Assembly (NCBI GenBank): GCA_043764015.1
Contig: JAYUKY010000010.1
Span: 1 to 21,546 of the forward strand
DNA: 21,546 nt
From: JANYGM01 sp043764015
Lineage (GTDB): Bacteria; Bacteroidota; Bacteroidia; Cytophagales; Thermonemataceae
Direction of reading: 5' to 3'
The position numbers and the translations under genes were made by a program. Positions 1 through 8,592 of this stretch are shown here, one piece after another; position 1 is the stretch's first letter; every line of letters begins with the position of its first letter. The notes beneath the pieces were generated by a model. It was not told the DNA's origin. It did no database searches and saw only the letters and a program-made list of their open reading frames with translations.

Positions 1-163
1 ATTGAATATAATGATGTTATTTTTATACAAAATTACAATAAAAATTTGATATATTACATTGTTATATTTTTATAAAATAGTTTCTAAACATACTCTTAAG
101 TATTTCTGTGAGTGGTAGGGGTTAGGCAAAAGTGGTATAAGATAATTCTTAGTATAAAAACCA

Positions 164-196
164 AAAAAGCCTTTCCAAATTTTGGAAAGGCTTTTT
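164..196 (-). terminator. Intrinsic terminator after the lipoprotein gene
   Basis: A perfect inverted repeat (GCCTTTCCAAA at 169-179 against TTTGGAAAGGC at 181-191) is flanked by A5 on the left and T5 on the right. This allows a stem of up to 15 bp with a very small loop and a U tract in either direction. It lies 17 bases beyond the stop of the minus-strand lipoprotein gene, so it most likely ends that transcript. No gene was found in 1-163, which is AT-rich. Confidence 0.85.
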
Positions 197-212
197 GTGT
201 TTTTATACTTAC

Positions 213-1616
213 TTAGTAATCCGTATTTTGTGGATTAAAGTTTGTCCAGCCTGTCGTCCAATCTGTTGTACCAAAAGCACCTTTATAAGCTACTTTTTCA
301 AAGAAAGCATCAGCACCTTTTCCTGTCCAGTTAGCACCAGAAAGCAAAAGAGAGCCAGCTTGTAGTAAGAAATTAGGCGTAGTCAAATTAAATACGTTGG
401 CATTAAGGCTGAGTGTTCCTAATTCTGTAAATGGTACTACACTATTCGTTCTAACTACTTCATTGAAAAAATCAGTTGTTTGTTGTGTTGTAACAGTATT
501 TGCACCTACAAAAGGCAAAGTACAATTTGCCAAAACAATTCCCCTCAAATCTAATCCACCACTTGTTGCATTCGTAAAGGCAGGAACACCATCTAAACGC
601 AAGCCTTCAGGATAACCAACAATTAAAGTGTTAAAAATACTTATACTTGTGTTCCTGCGCAAGTGCATAGCTGACTGATACGCACCAGAACCGCTTCCAG
701 TAGCCGTTGAAGGCGTGCCATCATTTGTATAAACGCTGATATTTGCAAAAATAGGGCTTGTAATAGGCGTTAGTGTAGAACCAGCAGCATCATTGTCAGA
801 TTCAAAAGCGTTAGACCTAGATTGGTCTGCAAAGGCTTTATCTCTCAAAGAAACCGCAAACTGAATACGTCCGGAATATCCGTGGTCTGTATCAAAATCA
901 TCATCAAAACCTCTGTGAGCAACTAAATACTTGCAATTTACGTTTCCGCCAAACCACTCATAAGAGTCATCACCAGAGTAAGAAACTTGCACATATTCAA
1001 TTTTTGTACCATTTCCCACGCCATACATTGTAAGTCCGTTTAGTTCTGAATTAGCTGCCGTAGAAAGCGCAATTCCTGCAAATTCTATACGGACATATTT
1101 CAAAACACCAGAATTGTCGTTAGCAACATCATCTGTGCCATATTCTCCTCTAATACCGCCTTCATATTTTGTAGCAGCAGGTTGATTAGCTTTTGCCTTT
1201 CCAATAAGCACCACACCGCCCCAATCACCATAATTACGGCTTCCTTTTGGTTGATTAGAAGTAAAAACAATTGGTCTTGCAGCCGTTCCTTCTGCAATGA
1301 TTTTCGCACCTTTTTCAATAATTAAAGTGCCTTTAGTTCCAGCAGTGGCTACATTATCACCAAAAACAACTGTACCAGGCTCTATTGTGAGTGTAAAGCC
1401 ACTTGTTACATAAACAAATCCTTGTAAGATATACTTTTCAGTTGCAACCAAAGTCTTATTTTGTGTGATTTCACCACGAAGAATAATTCGTCCAGCAGCA
1501 TCTTTTTCTTCTGTTTTCACAGGGACGACTGTTGTTGTTGTGTCATCATCTTTTTTGCAAGAAAACACAAGTAAGCTGCATAATGCAAGTAATAAGGTTT
1601 TTTTTAGAAATTTCAT
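213..1616 (-). CDS. Surface lipoprotein partner of the TonB-dependent receptor
   Basis: 467-residue exported lipoprotein of unknown substrate. Residues 1-19 form a signal peptide ending in a lipobox (LVFS before Cys20). The residues after the Cys (KKDDD, then a Thr run) are charged and acidic, like the export signals that send Bacteroidota lipoproteins to the cell surface. The rest is rich in Gly, Asn, Thr and Val, with short repeating strands (for example GTLIIEKGAKIIAEG near 97-111 and GLTMYGVGNGTKIEYVQVSY near 194-213). This pattern suggests a right-handed beta-helix; that fold is inferred from the pattern only. The gene starts 66 bases after the TonB-receptor stop on the same strand and probably shares its transcript, an arrangement like SusC/SusD pairs, although this is not a SusD homologue. 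Similar proteins are commonly seen beside receptors of this type in Bacteroidota. The ligand cannot be deduced. Confidence 0.85.
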   Translation of the reverse strand: MKFLKKTLLLALCSLLVFSCKKDDDTTTTVVPVKTEEKDAAGRIILRGEITQNKTLVATEKYILQGFVYVTSGFTLTIEPGTVVFGDNVATAGTKGTLIIEKGAKIIAEGTAARPIVFTSNQPKGSRNYGDWGGVVLIGKAKANQPAATKYEGGIRGEYGTDDVANDNSGVLKYVRIEFAGIALSTAANSELNGLTMYGVGNGTKIEYVQVSYSGDDSYEWFGGNVNCKYLVAHRGFDDDFDTDHGYSGRIQFAVSLRDKAFADQSRSNAFESDNDAAGSTLTPITSPIFANISVYTNDGTPSTATGSGSGAYQSAMHLRRNTSISIFNTLIVGYPEGLRLDGVPAFTNATSGGLDLRGIVLANCTLPFVGANTVTTQQTTDFFNEVVRTNSVVPFTELGTLSLNANVFNLTTPNFLLQAGSLLLSGANWTGKGADAFFEKVAYKGAFGTTDWTTGWTNFNPQNTDY

Positions 1617-1682
1617 AAATAAAATGGCTTGTTTGAAAAAATAAATTAAAATTATATTGATGTTTTTTGAAACTTGAGAGAA

Positions 1683-4502
1683 TTAAAAACTAACTGTTGC
1701 GCCCAACGTGAAATAAGTGCCACGCTTGAACGTCCTAATTGGCTGATTATCAGATTTTGTGATGTCGGCATCTTTATTAAAATCCTGCTCCAAACGCACC
1801 GCTTGGTTAAGAATATCTTGCACATTAAAGCGCAATTCTACTTTTTCGTTGATGGTTTTGGTGATATTCAAGTCAATGACGTTTCTTGGCATTTCGTAGA
1901 TAGTTGGACTGTTCAAATTTCCGACTGCAAAAATCCTTTTGCCAAAAACATTATACAAAACATTCACTTGAAAACCTTTCTTTGTATCATTATAGTAAAG
2001 CCCAGCATTGACCACATAAGGCGACTGATTTGCCATAGGACGCTCTTTTTCTTGTGTGCCAGCCGTTACAGATTCTCCTGTTGGATTGCTTGTTTTACTG
2101 ATTTTCACCACATCACCAATATTCACGTTGCTGATAATGTAAGAGGCATTTGCCACAAATGAGAGTTTATTTAAAAGCTGATTAGAAGAATTAGTAAAAG
2201 ATTTTCTTAGTTCTACTTCTGCACCATAATTATTGGCATTTTTAGCGTTGATAAAGGTATATTCTATCTGACCAGAACTATTTGGCGTGAGGTAGGTTTC
2301 TACTGGTTTTTGAAAATTCTTGTAAAAAAGCCCAAAAGTAATGGTTTCTTCCAAAGAAGGATAGATTTCATAGCGCACATCTAAATTGTGTATGTTGGCA
2401 GTTGTGAGGTTTTCATTTCCCGTAAAATTCCCATTCAAATTAAAATCATAATAGACAAAAGGTGCTAATTCACGCAGTTCTGGGCGGTTTACGGTATAAG
2501 AATATGCTGCTCTCACGAGTTGTTTTTCATTCAAATTAAAAGAAAGATTAGCAGAAGGCAATAGGCTTAACACAGGATTATCAATAGCTTTTTGCAAAAT
2601 GGCAGAAGTAAGTTGTTGTCTGTTAAATTCCGCACGCAAACCAACATTCAAAGTAAATCTATCTGCAAAAGGCAATATTATACCTGCGTAACCTGCTAAA
2701 AGCGTGTTTTTTGCGGTATATTTATCAGAATCCAATGTATTTTCATCTATCAAAAACTTGCCTGCACCAAGATTTTCAGGGTTAAAAATACTTTCTACGG
2801 GCAAGGTTTTGAGTGCTGCTGTGCCACCTTTGTAGCCAAAAAATCTCGCTGCAAAATCCCTACTTTTTTGTTCTGTATAAAAACCAAATTTCAATTTAAT
2901 GGCTTTATCTTTGTTTTCTGTCTGATTGAGGATATATTCTGCGTTGGAAGCTGCCGTAATAATTGTTTCATTAAGGTTAGAGAAAAAACGCCCAGCATCT
3001 GGCAATGCGCCATTTGCTTCTGTTGCAAACTGATTGGTAGCACCTACACGAGAGTAAACAACACGTTTCCAGTCTGGCTCTTGTCTGTTGGTGTAGGCAA
3101 ATCCTAGCTGCCAATTTACGTTAAATCTGTCATTTATTTCGTGTTTTCCTACAAGTTGTCCTGTATAAATGCTTCTACTTTCATATCTTTGAGAATAAGA
3201 ACGAATTTCCTTTGAATTAGCAAAATCATTTCCATTACGCACAACGGTTTCACTCATTCCCATTTGGTTAAACATATTTTTAAATTCCAAAGAAAATTTT
3301 GGTAAAAACCTTGCAGACCAATTACTTACAATACCTAAGCGTGCATTTTTGATAAAAGATTCATCTCTAAAAAGTTGCTCTGTTTGCCCTGCAAAGGCAT
3401 TATCTCCATTAAGATATTTAGCAAAAGAAACAATAGCATTTTGGTTTGTATTGGAATAATTGATATTAGTAAAATTTCCTATTTGGACTTTCTTTATATT
3501 AAATCTTCGTCCTAAACCCAAATTAAAGCGTATATCAGGGCTAATATTATTCTCTGTTACTGCCCAAGTGCTTTTAAAACGACTTCCAAATTCCGCTTTT
3601 TGTGCAATAGTAGTATTTCCACCTTGAAAAACTGCCGTAGAAGGCAAATTAGGGAGTTTTCTGTTGCCATTATCAAAACCTAAAAAATCAGTATTGCTGC
3701 CTTGATACTCTTGTGCAGGTGTAAATGTTGTATTCATACGCACGCCCGTACCGAAAGAAAAGCTATTAAAATTAGTTTCTGGGGCTTTTTTTGTATAAAT
3801 TTTGACAACGCCGCCCGCAAAATCACCTGAAAGTTCGGAAGAACCAGATTTATAGATATACATTGCATCAATAATCTGGCTTGGCACCATATCAAACGAG
3901 AAAGAACGGCTATCAACCTCCGTAGAAGGCGCAATCACGTCATTGACCATTACGGTATTGTAGCGTTGCCCCAAACCACGCACCAAAACAAAGCGGTTGT
4001 CAATAATAGACACACCAGGCACACGCCTAGCCACTTGTGCGGCATCTCTATCTTGATTTTTGGTGATTTGTTCACTAGAAACACCTACAGCGACTTGTTG
4101 GGCTTCTTTTATTTCAGACAAAACCGCAATTTCTGTATTAGTTTCTTTGCGCCCAGTAACCACAACTTCCCCTAAGGCGTTGTCTTCATCAATATAAGCG
4201 TTAATAACAATGATTTTACCATCTTGAATGGTGATATTATCAATTTTTTTGGTTTCATAACCCATAAAAGAGATAGAAATATCATAAGTACCAATGGGAA
4301 TATTGGTAATGCTGAAGGTGCCATCAATGTCTGTTACAGACCCCAAAGCAATAGTTTCTACCAAAACAGTTGCTCCAATGATAACTTCTTTGGTTTTTGC
4401 ATCTTTGATAGTACCTTTGATAGTGCCAGTTTGCGCTTTTACGTTAGTATTGACTAAAATACTTGCAAGAAGTATTAGTAAAAAACAATAATTTTTTATC
4501 AT
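1683..4502 (-). CDS. TonB-dependent outer-membrane receptor with carboxypeptidase-regulatory-like domain
   Basis: 939-residue outer-membrane transporter, energised by TonB, that would import a ligand too large or scarce for porins. From the ATG at 4502 the protein has a hydrophobic signal peptide (about 1-23). A CarboxypepD_reg-like beta-sandwich follows (about 25-105; GTIKGTIKDA, then GSVTDIDGTF and GYETKKI). Next comes a plug domain (about 135-235, including VLVRGLGQRYNTVMVNDV and SGDFAGGVVKIYTKKAPE) and a long 22-strand-type barrel ending in Phe, as barrel proteins do. A GTG 12 codons upstream (4538) is in frame, but it lies inside the -7 promoter box, so ATG 4502 is the better start. The lipoprotein gene follows closely. 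It is not a typical SusC, because no SusD follows. No frameshift or truncation was seen. Confidence 0.93.
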   Translation of the reverse strand: MIKNYCFLLILLASILVNTNVKAQTGTIKGTIKDAKTKEVIIGATVLVETIALGSVTDIDGTFSITNIPIGTYDISISFMGYETKKIDNITIQDGKIIVINAYIDEDNALGEVVVTGRKETNTEIAVLSEIKEAQQVAVGVSSEQITKNQDRDAAQVARRVPGVSIIDNRFVLVRGLGQRYNTVMVNDVIAPSTEVDSRSFSFDMVPSQIIDAMYIYKSGSSELSGDFAGGVVKIYTKKAPETNFNSFSFGTGVRMNTTFTPAQEYQGSNTDFLGFDNGNRKLPNLPSTAVFQGGNTTIAQKAEFGSRFKSTWAVTENNISPDIRFNLGLGRRFNIKKVQIGNFTNINYSNTNQNAIVSFAKYLNGDNAFAGQTEQLFRDESFIKNARLGIVSNWSARFLPKFSLEFKNMFNQMGMSETVVRNGNDFANSKEIRSYSQRYESRSIYTGQLVGKHEINDRFNVNWQLGFAYTNRQEPDWKRVVYSRVGATNQFATEANGALPDAGRFFSNLNETIITAASNAEYILNQTENKDKAIKLKFGFYTEQKSRDFAARFFGYKGGTAALKTLPVESIFNPENLGAGKFLIDENTLDSDKYTAKNTLLAGYAGIILPFADRFTLNVGLRAEFNRQQLTSAILQKAIDNPVLSLLPSANLSFNLNEKQLVRAAYSYTVNRPELRELAPFVYYDFNLNGNFTGNENLTTANIHNLDVRYEIYPSLEETITFGLFYKNFQKPVETYLTPNSSGQIEYTFINAKNANNYGAEVELRKSFTNSSNQLLNKLSFVANASYIISNVNIGDVVKISKTSNPTGESVTAGTQEKERPMANQSPYVVNAGLYYNDTKKGFQVNVLYNVFGKRIFAVGNLNSPTIYEMPRNVIDLNITKTINEKVELRFNVQDILNQAVRLEQDFNKDADITKSDNQPIRTFKRGTYFTLGATVSF

Positions 4503-4537
4503 AAAATAAATTAACAATGTTCTCCAATTTGGACGCA

Positions 4538-4545
4538 CAAAAGTA
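4538..4545 (-). promoter_or_regulatory. -7 box of the TonB-receptor promoter
   Basis: On the minus strand this reads TACTTTTG, an exact match to the Bacteroidota -7 consensus TAnnTTTG. It sits 35 bases before the receptor ATG. The expected TTG at -33 is not evident. The position argues against translation starting at the GTG at 4538. Confidence 0.6.
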
Positions 4546-4721
4546 GAATTACAATGTTAATTTAAGGTGTTTTGGATAATAAAAAATGTTTATGTTTTTG
4601 TGAGATTTGAAATAATTTTAGTAATATTTGATTAAAAAATTTTAAAGAATGTGTTTTTTATATTTAATAAGTGCTTATGAATGAAGATGTTAGAATGTTA
4701 TGTTAAAGTTAAGCATCTAAT

Positions 4722-4786
4722 TTAATTGCCACAGATACAAAAATTAAAATACATATTGTATTCATCTGTGTATCTGTGGCAATTAA
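4722..4786. repeat. 65-bp inverted-repeat element, nested hairpins
   Basis: Perfect 18-bp inverted repeats (TTAATTGCCACAGATACA at 4722-4739; its reverse complement at 4769-4786) enclose 29 bases. These contain a second inverted pair, AATACA (4748-4753) and TGTATT (4757-4762). The element occupies the spacer between two minus-strand genes (4503-4819). Apart from the receptor promoter, the rest of that spacer is featureless AT-rich DNA. There is no T-run directly after the stem, so it looks like a dispersed palindromic repeat more than a simple terminator, though it could end transcription of the upstream gene cluster poorly. No target-site duplication was seen. Confidence 0.8.
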
Positions 4787-4819
4787 GTAAGACTATAAAC
4801 TTTGCAAAATCTTTGTGTT

Positions 4820-5734
4820 TCATTCTCCCTCTAGATAAAGCCTTATCATTGGGTGAAATTCTGTTTGTTTGTACCAAATTGTTTTATTACTCAATCTAAA
4901 AAACCAAAAACTTACTAGCTTTTTGTCTTCATATACGCCAATAGTTTGCCCAAAATGTGTTCTATTTTCTTGCTCCATTTTTTTCTTATATTTTTTCCCA
5001 TAAAACGGAGGCATATAAAAATATTTCTGTTCATTTGTCAGTAGCCACTCCATAGCAACCACAACACCGTTTTCAGGCATTATAAGGTTATATTTCTGTA
5101 AATCAACCTCAAACCAACCTTTATCAGTCGCAGAAACAACCAAAGAAGTACCTAGTAAATCCTCATCAGGTTGCTGTTTTTGGTCGTTATACTTGTAAAT
5201 TCTCACACGAAAAGGCGTTGTTACCACACCAACGCCACCAATATAATAAGCAACTTTATTGATATAATAGTTACCTTCTTTTGTAGGTTTTGGAAAATAT
5301 ATAGCTTTTTGAATTTCTCTACTACAACTATCTTTCCAGCAACTAACACCAATTGTAGGAACGGTTATGTTTTTATTGCTTCCCAAGCGTGTGATTTTCG
5401 TGTTTTTAGGTCTGACAATAACTGTGGAAAGTTCTTGGGTATCTTCTTTGAGAGAGATTTCAAAAAAAGATTTTTCATAAATCTCTGCAATGGCTATTTT
5501 TTTGGTTTCAAAGCCAACACAACTCACTATAACAGAGTCTTTTATACATTTTTCTGGGATTTCAAGTTTAAAATTTCCACTTTCATTTGCATAAACACCA
5601 AATGCTGTTTTATTGTGTATTATGAGTGCATACGGTACAGATGCTTTGTTTGTAATAACTTTTCCAATTATAAAATGTTGAGCAACAATGAAATAAGGAA
5701 ATAAAAATAGCAGACAAAAAATTACTTTTTTCAT
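4820..5734 (-). CDS. Exported protein with carboxypeptidase-regulatory-like domain
   Basis: 304-residue secreted or outer-membrane-associated protein of unknown function. Residues 1-18 are a signal peptide. Residues about 20-95 form a CarboxypepD_reg-like domain (FIIGKVITNKASVPYALI, then a NESGNFKLEI turn and CVGFETKKIAI), a small beta-sandwich that in Bacteroidota often precedes envelope proteins. The remaining 200 residues look beta-rich and lack a transmembrane barrel signature. A stretch around 160-235 (VRIYKYNDQ, then GWFEVDLQKYNLIMPENGV) resembles a jelly-roll or carbohydrate-binding-like fold, which is inference only. The gene starts 16 bases after the stop of the nuclease-like gene upstream, so they are probably co-transcribed. 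No catalytic motif was recognised. Confidence 0.8.
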   Translation of the reverse strand: MKKVIFCLLFLFPYFIVAQHFIIGKVITNKASVPYALIIHNKTAFGVYANESGNFKLEIPEKCIKDSVIVSCVGFETKKIAIAEIYEKSFFEISLKEDTQELSTVIVRPKNTKITRLGSNKNITVPTIGVSCWKDSCSREIQKAIYFPKPTKEGNYYINKVAYYIGGVGVVTTPFRVRIYKYNDQKQQPDEDLLGTSLVVSATDKGWFEVDLQKYNLIMPENGVVVAMEWLLTNEQKYFYMPPFYGKKYKKKMEQENRTHFGQTIGVYEDKKLVSFWFFRLSNKTIWYKQTEFHPMIRLYLEGE

Positions 5735-5750
5735 ATTTTAGTTAATGACT

Positions 5751-6350
5751 TTAAAATTCTGCAATAATAGTTTGCCAAATACCCAATAAATCTTCTAAAT
5801 CTGCAATATTGTAGCGTTCTGTATCAATAATTACTTGCTGATTTTCTAATTTCATAAAAATCCATTCATAACCGCTTGTTACAGTACCATAAATTACAGG
5901 AACTTGTGTTTTATGTTTTTCATTGAAAAGCTGTGCTGCATACATTTCTGCAATACATTGTGGCGCGGCTTCTATCAAATCTTTATCTTGTTTTGCCTCT
6001 ACAACCGCAATAATAGGGCTTTCTAAAAAAGGTGCCTGTGGTTTTGTAGAGATGAGAAAATCACAAAATCCTCGTAATCCTCTGGTAGTATCTACATCTA
6101 ATTTATATCCTGAAAACAAGGTTATTTTTAGAATATTTTGCCTTTTTAATTCCAATAAAATAGGCATAATTAAGAGTTCTGACCTTGCTTTTTCTGTGCT
6201 CATTGGTAAAGTTTTATTGAAAGCTAGCGTTTCTAAAATCCACGCAGTGGGCTTTAGTTGTAGTATTTTTTGGAATAATTGCGCTGTAGTGACAGATATT
6301 TCCAAATCAGCTAAATCCTCAAAAACATAGTGTGAATAAGATTTTTTCAT
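5751..6350 (-). CDS. PD-(D/E)XK nuclease-like protein
   Basis: 199-residue cytoplasmic protein without signal peptide or membrane segment. Its core matches the PD-(D/E)XK nuclease fold. A helix carries Glu58 (ARSELLIMPILLEL). Asp97 lies in the strand GFCDFLIS, and the E-x-K signature follows at Glu118-Ala-Lys120 (IIAVVEAKQD). A conserved-looking Gln131 sits in the next helix (AAPQCIAEMYAAQ). This arrangement resembles restriction-enzyme-like and type I HsdR N-terminal nuclease domains. No methyltransferase, helicase or specificity subunit is nearby, so a restriction role is not supported. It lies 55 bases after dxs and 16 before the exported-protein gene. A hairpin between dxs and this gene may limit read-through. 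The nuclease fold is well supported by motif spacing; activity and substrate are unknown. Confidence 0.75.
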   Translation of the reverse strand: MKKSYSHYVFEDLADLEISVTTAQLFQKILQLKPTAWILETLAFNKTLPMSTEKARSELLIMPILLELKRQNILKITLFSGYKLDVDTTRGLRGFCDFLISTKPQAPFLESPIIAVVEAKQDKDLIEAAPQCIAEMYAAQLFNEKHKTQVPVIYGTVTSGYEWIFMKLENQQVIIDTERYNIADLEDLLGIWQTIIAEF

Positions 6351-6372
6351 TTTATTTTTTTAGTGTAAAAAG

Positions 6373-6401
6373 TTTTGCCAAATCTTTGGGATTTGGCAAA
6401 A
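6373..6401 (-). terminator. Candidate terminator after dxs
   Basis: TTTTGCCAAAT (6373-6383) and ATTTGGCAAAA (6391-6401) pair perfectly over 11 bp around a 7-base loop. On the minus strand the stem is followed by CTTTTT. It begins 5 bases after the dxs stop, which suggests termination or partial attenuation ahead of the nuclease-like gene. Confidence 0.55.
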
Positions 6402-6405
6402 TCAA

Positions 6406-8355
6406 CTACAAATTCTGCAAAACTTTTGCATTACTTTTTACATTCTGCATCATTTTCTGTACTTCTTTTGCAATATCTTCAGGTGCAAAACCGCACTCGT
6501 GATGCAATTCTAATTGTGTGCCGTGTTCTACAATGCGGTCAGGAATACCCAAACGCTTGATTTGAGCCGTATAATCATTATCAACCATAAATTCTGCAAT
6601 AGCTGTACCCAAACCGCCCATCACACAACCATCTTCAATAGTAATCACTTTATCAAATTTTTGAAAGATAGTATGCAACATTTCCTCATCCAAAGGTTTC
6701 ACAAAACGCATATCATAATGAGCTATAGACGTTTTTGAATTTTTGAGTAGCTCCAAAGCCTCCGTAACATAATTGCCAATATGCCCAATAGTAAGAATTG
6801 CAATATCTTCACCAGCTTTCACCAAACACCCTTTTCCTATCTCCATTCTTTCCAAAGGTGTTTTCCATTGTGGCATAGTTCCCTCACCACGAGGATAACG
6901 TATAGAAAAAGCACGTTTTCCTTTCTCTTCTGCGTTGAGCATAGCAGTAAACATCATATTACGCAGTTCTTGCTCATTCATTGGAGCAGCCACAATCATA
7001 TTAGGAATACAACGGAAATACGCCAAATCATACGCTCCGTGATGCGTAGGACCATCTGCACCAGAAAAACCACCTCTATCCAAACAAAAAATCACAGGAA
7101 GCTCTTGTATGGCAACATCGTGAATGACTTGGTCATAAGCACGTTGCATAAAAGTTGAATAAATATTGCAAAATGGAATAATACCTTGTGTGGCAAGCCC
7201 AGCCGCAAAAGTAACAGCGTGTTGCTCACAAATACCCACATCAAATGCTCTATCAGGCATTTCTTTCATCATAATATTGAGAGATGAGCCAGAAGGCATT
7301 GCAGGCGTGATTCCAACAACTTTATCATTCATTTTAGCGAGTTCTACAAGCGTATGACCAAAAACATCTTGGTATTTTGGTGCTTGTGGCGTTTCGTATG
7401 TTTTTTTGAAGATTTCGCCTGTAACTTTGTCAAAAAGACCTGGTGCGTGCCATTTCGTTTGGTCTTTTTCAGCTAGTGCATAGCCTTTTCCTTTTGTGGT
7501 GATACAATGCAGGATTTTTGGACCTGGGATTTTTTTCAAATCTTCCATAATATCAGCCAAATGCTCTACATCATGTCCGTCAACTGGACCAAAATAACGT
7601 AAATTAAGACTTTCAAACAAATTGCTATGTTTGAGAAGTCCGCTTTTTATTGCACCATCTATCTTAGAAAGCACTTCTTGTGCAGTTTTGCCAAATTTAC
7701 TCATTTTGCCCAAAACATTCCAAATCTCGTTTTTTACTTTATTGTAAGTGCCAGACGTGGTAATATCAGTCAAATAATCTTTCAATGCACCCACATTTGG
7801 GTCAATGGACATACAATTATCATTCAAAATAATCAAAATATCACTATCCAAAAAACCTGCATTATTCATACCTTCAAAAGCCATACCACCAGTGATAGCA
7901 CCATCTCCAATGACTGCAATATGCCTTTTTTGCTTTTCTCCCTTGATTTTGGAGGCAACCGCCATACCCAAAGCCGCAGAAATAGAAGTAGAAGAGTGTC
8001 CTACGCCAAAAGTATCAAAAATGCTTTCTTTTCGTTTAGGAAAGCCCGAAAGACCACCATAAAGGCGGTTTGTATAGAAATTATCACGTCTTCCCGTAAG
8101 GATTTTGTGTCCATAGGCTTGGTGTCCCACGTCCCAAACGAGTTGGTCTTCTGGGGTATTATATTTGTAGTGAAGTGCCACAGTAAGCTCTACAACGCCC
8201 AAACTTGCGCCAAAATGCCCACCATAAACGGAAACATTATCAACAATAAACTGACGTAGTTCTGTGCAAACTTCAAAAAGTTGAGAACGGTCAAGTTTGC
8301 GTAAATCCGCAGGAGAATTGATTTGAGCAAGTAACTTGCCTGGTTGTATGTGCAT
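6406..8355 (-). CDS. dxs: 1-deoxy-D-xylulose-5-phosphate synthase
   Basis: Thiamine-diphosphate enzyme condensing pyruvate and glyceraldehyde 3-phosphate to 1-deoxy-D-xylulose 5-phosphate, the first step of the MEP isoprenoid pathway; cytoplasmic homodimer. The 649 residues are full length. Visible features: His47 in GGHFGASLG, the ThDP/Mg motif GDGAITGGMAFEGMNN starting at Gly150, DPN at 185-187, His303 (WHAPG), Glu377 in CEQHAVTFAAG (the residue that activates ThDP), and the DRGGFSGADGPTHHG segment with His438. The C-terminal transketolase domain is intact. The start (MHIQPGKLL) gives the usual N-terminal length. Two small genes lie just upstream on the same strand (33-base gap), with a hairpin just downstream. 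No dxr or other MEP gene is in the window. Confidence 0.98.
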   Translation of the reverse strand: MHIQPGKLLAQINSPADLRKLDRSQLFEVCTELRQFIVDNVSVYGGHFGASLGVVELTVALHYKYNTPEDQLVWDVGHQAYGHKILTGRRDNFYTNRLYGGLSGFPKRKESIFDTFGVGHSSTSISAALGMAVASKIKGEKQKRHIAVIGDGAITGGMAFEGMNNAGFLDSDILIILNDNCMSIDPNVGALKDYLTDITTSGTYNKVKNEIWNVLGKMSKFGKTAQEVLSKIDGAIKSGLLKHSNLFESLNLRYFGPVDGHDVEHLADIMEDLKKIPGPKILHCITTKGKGYALAEKDQTKWHAPGLFDKVTGEIFKKTYETPQAPKYQDVFGHTLVELAKMNDKVVGITPAMPSGSSLNIMMKEMPDRAFDVGICEQHAVTFAAGLATQGIIPFCNIYSTFMQRAYDQVIHDVAIQELPVIFCLDRGGFSGADGPTHHGAYDLAYFRCIPNMIVAAPMNEQELRNMMFTAMLNAEEKGKRAFSIRYPRGEGTMPQWKTPLERMEIGKGCLVKAGEDIAILTIGHIGNYVTEALELLKNSKTSIAHYDMRFVKPLDEEMLHTIFQKFDKVITIEDGCVMGGLGTAIAEFMVDNDYTAQIKRLGIPDRIVEHGTQLELHHECGFAPEDIAKEVQKMMQNVKSNAKVLQNL

Positions 8356-8388
8356 AAATCTATATTTTGAAAAATCTTTTTTTACTTT

Positions 8389-8589
8389 TTATTTTGCAAG
8401 TATTTCTTCTACTTGCTGATGCAATAAAGCTGCTTTATCTCGCAAATATTGTGCGGTTTTATCTTTTTCATCTGTGCTAAGTGCCTCATAATCTTTGTGA
8501 ACGGTGCGCAGATATAATAGTTTTTCTCCTGTATCGCGAATTTTTGTGAGATTTTCCAAAACCTCATCAATATTAAGTTGATTTTTCAT
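8389..8589 (-). CDS. Small helical protein (66 aa)
   Basis: 66 residues, charged and almost wholly helical by composition (LENLTKIRDTGEKLLYL, then DKTAQYLRDKAALLHQQVEEIL), with a single Trp-free soluble profile and no signal peptide. It was considered as exonuclease VII small subunit (XseB), because of size and a link to isoprenoid genes in other bacteria, but the XseB signature (EEALxxLExIVxxLE and the LEESLxLFExG block) is absent, so it is left unnamed. It is tightly placed between another small gene (3-base gap) and dxs (33-base gap), implying co-transcription. It is probably real, given the operon spacing, ATG start and lack of low-complexity sequence; function unknown. Confidence 0.65.
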   Translation of the reverse strand: MKNQLNIDEVLENLTKIRDTGEKLLYLRTVHKDYEALSTDEKDKTAQYLRDKAALLHQQVEEILAK

Positions 8590-8592
8590 AGA

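Noticed and set aside
1..163. Gene fragment at the left edge
   Set aside because: No frame on either strand gives a convincing coding stretch; the sequence is AT-rich with frequent stops.
1674..2162. 162-codon plus-strand ORF opposite the TonB receptor 3' end
   Set aside because: It is antisense to a clearly recognisable receptor barrel and its product shows no domain, having the Cys/Phe/His-rich composition of a reverse-frame shadow.
4503..4538. Upstream GTG start for the TonB receptor
   Set aside because: The GTG at 4538 is inside the -7 promoter box and the extra residues are not signal-peptide-like.
5171..5704. 177-codon plus-strand ORF opposite the exported protein
   Set aside because: Antisense shadow, Phe/Cys-rich, with no promoter; the minus strand has a signal peptide and a recognised domain.
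5751..6350. Restriction-modification system
   Set aside because: Only a nuclease-like domain is present; no methyltransferase, specificity or translocase gene occurs in the window.
7627..8259. 210-codon plus-strand ORF opposite dxs
   Set aside because: It is the complement of conserved dxs codons; the product is Ser/His/Thr-rich with no recognisable family.
8389..8589. Exonuclease VII small subunit (xseB)
   Set aside because: Size and place near an isoprenoid gene fit, but the characteristic XseB sequence blocks are absent.
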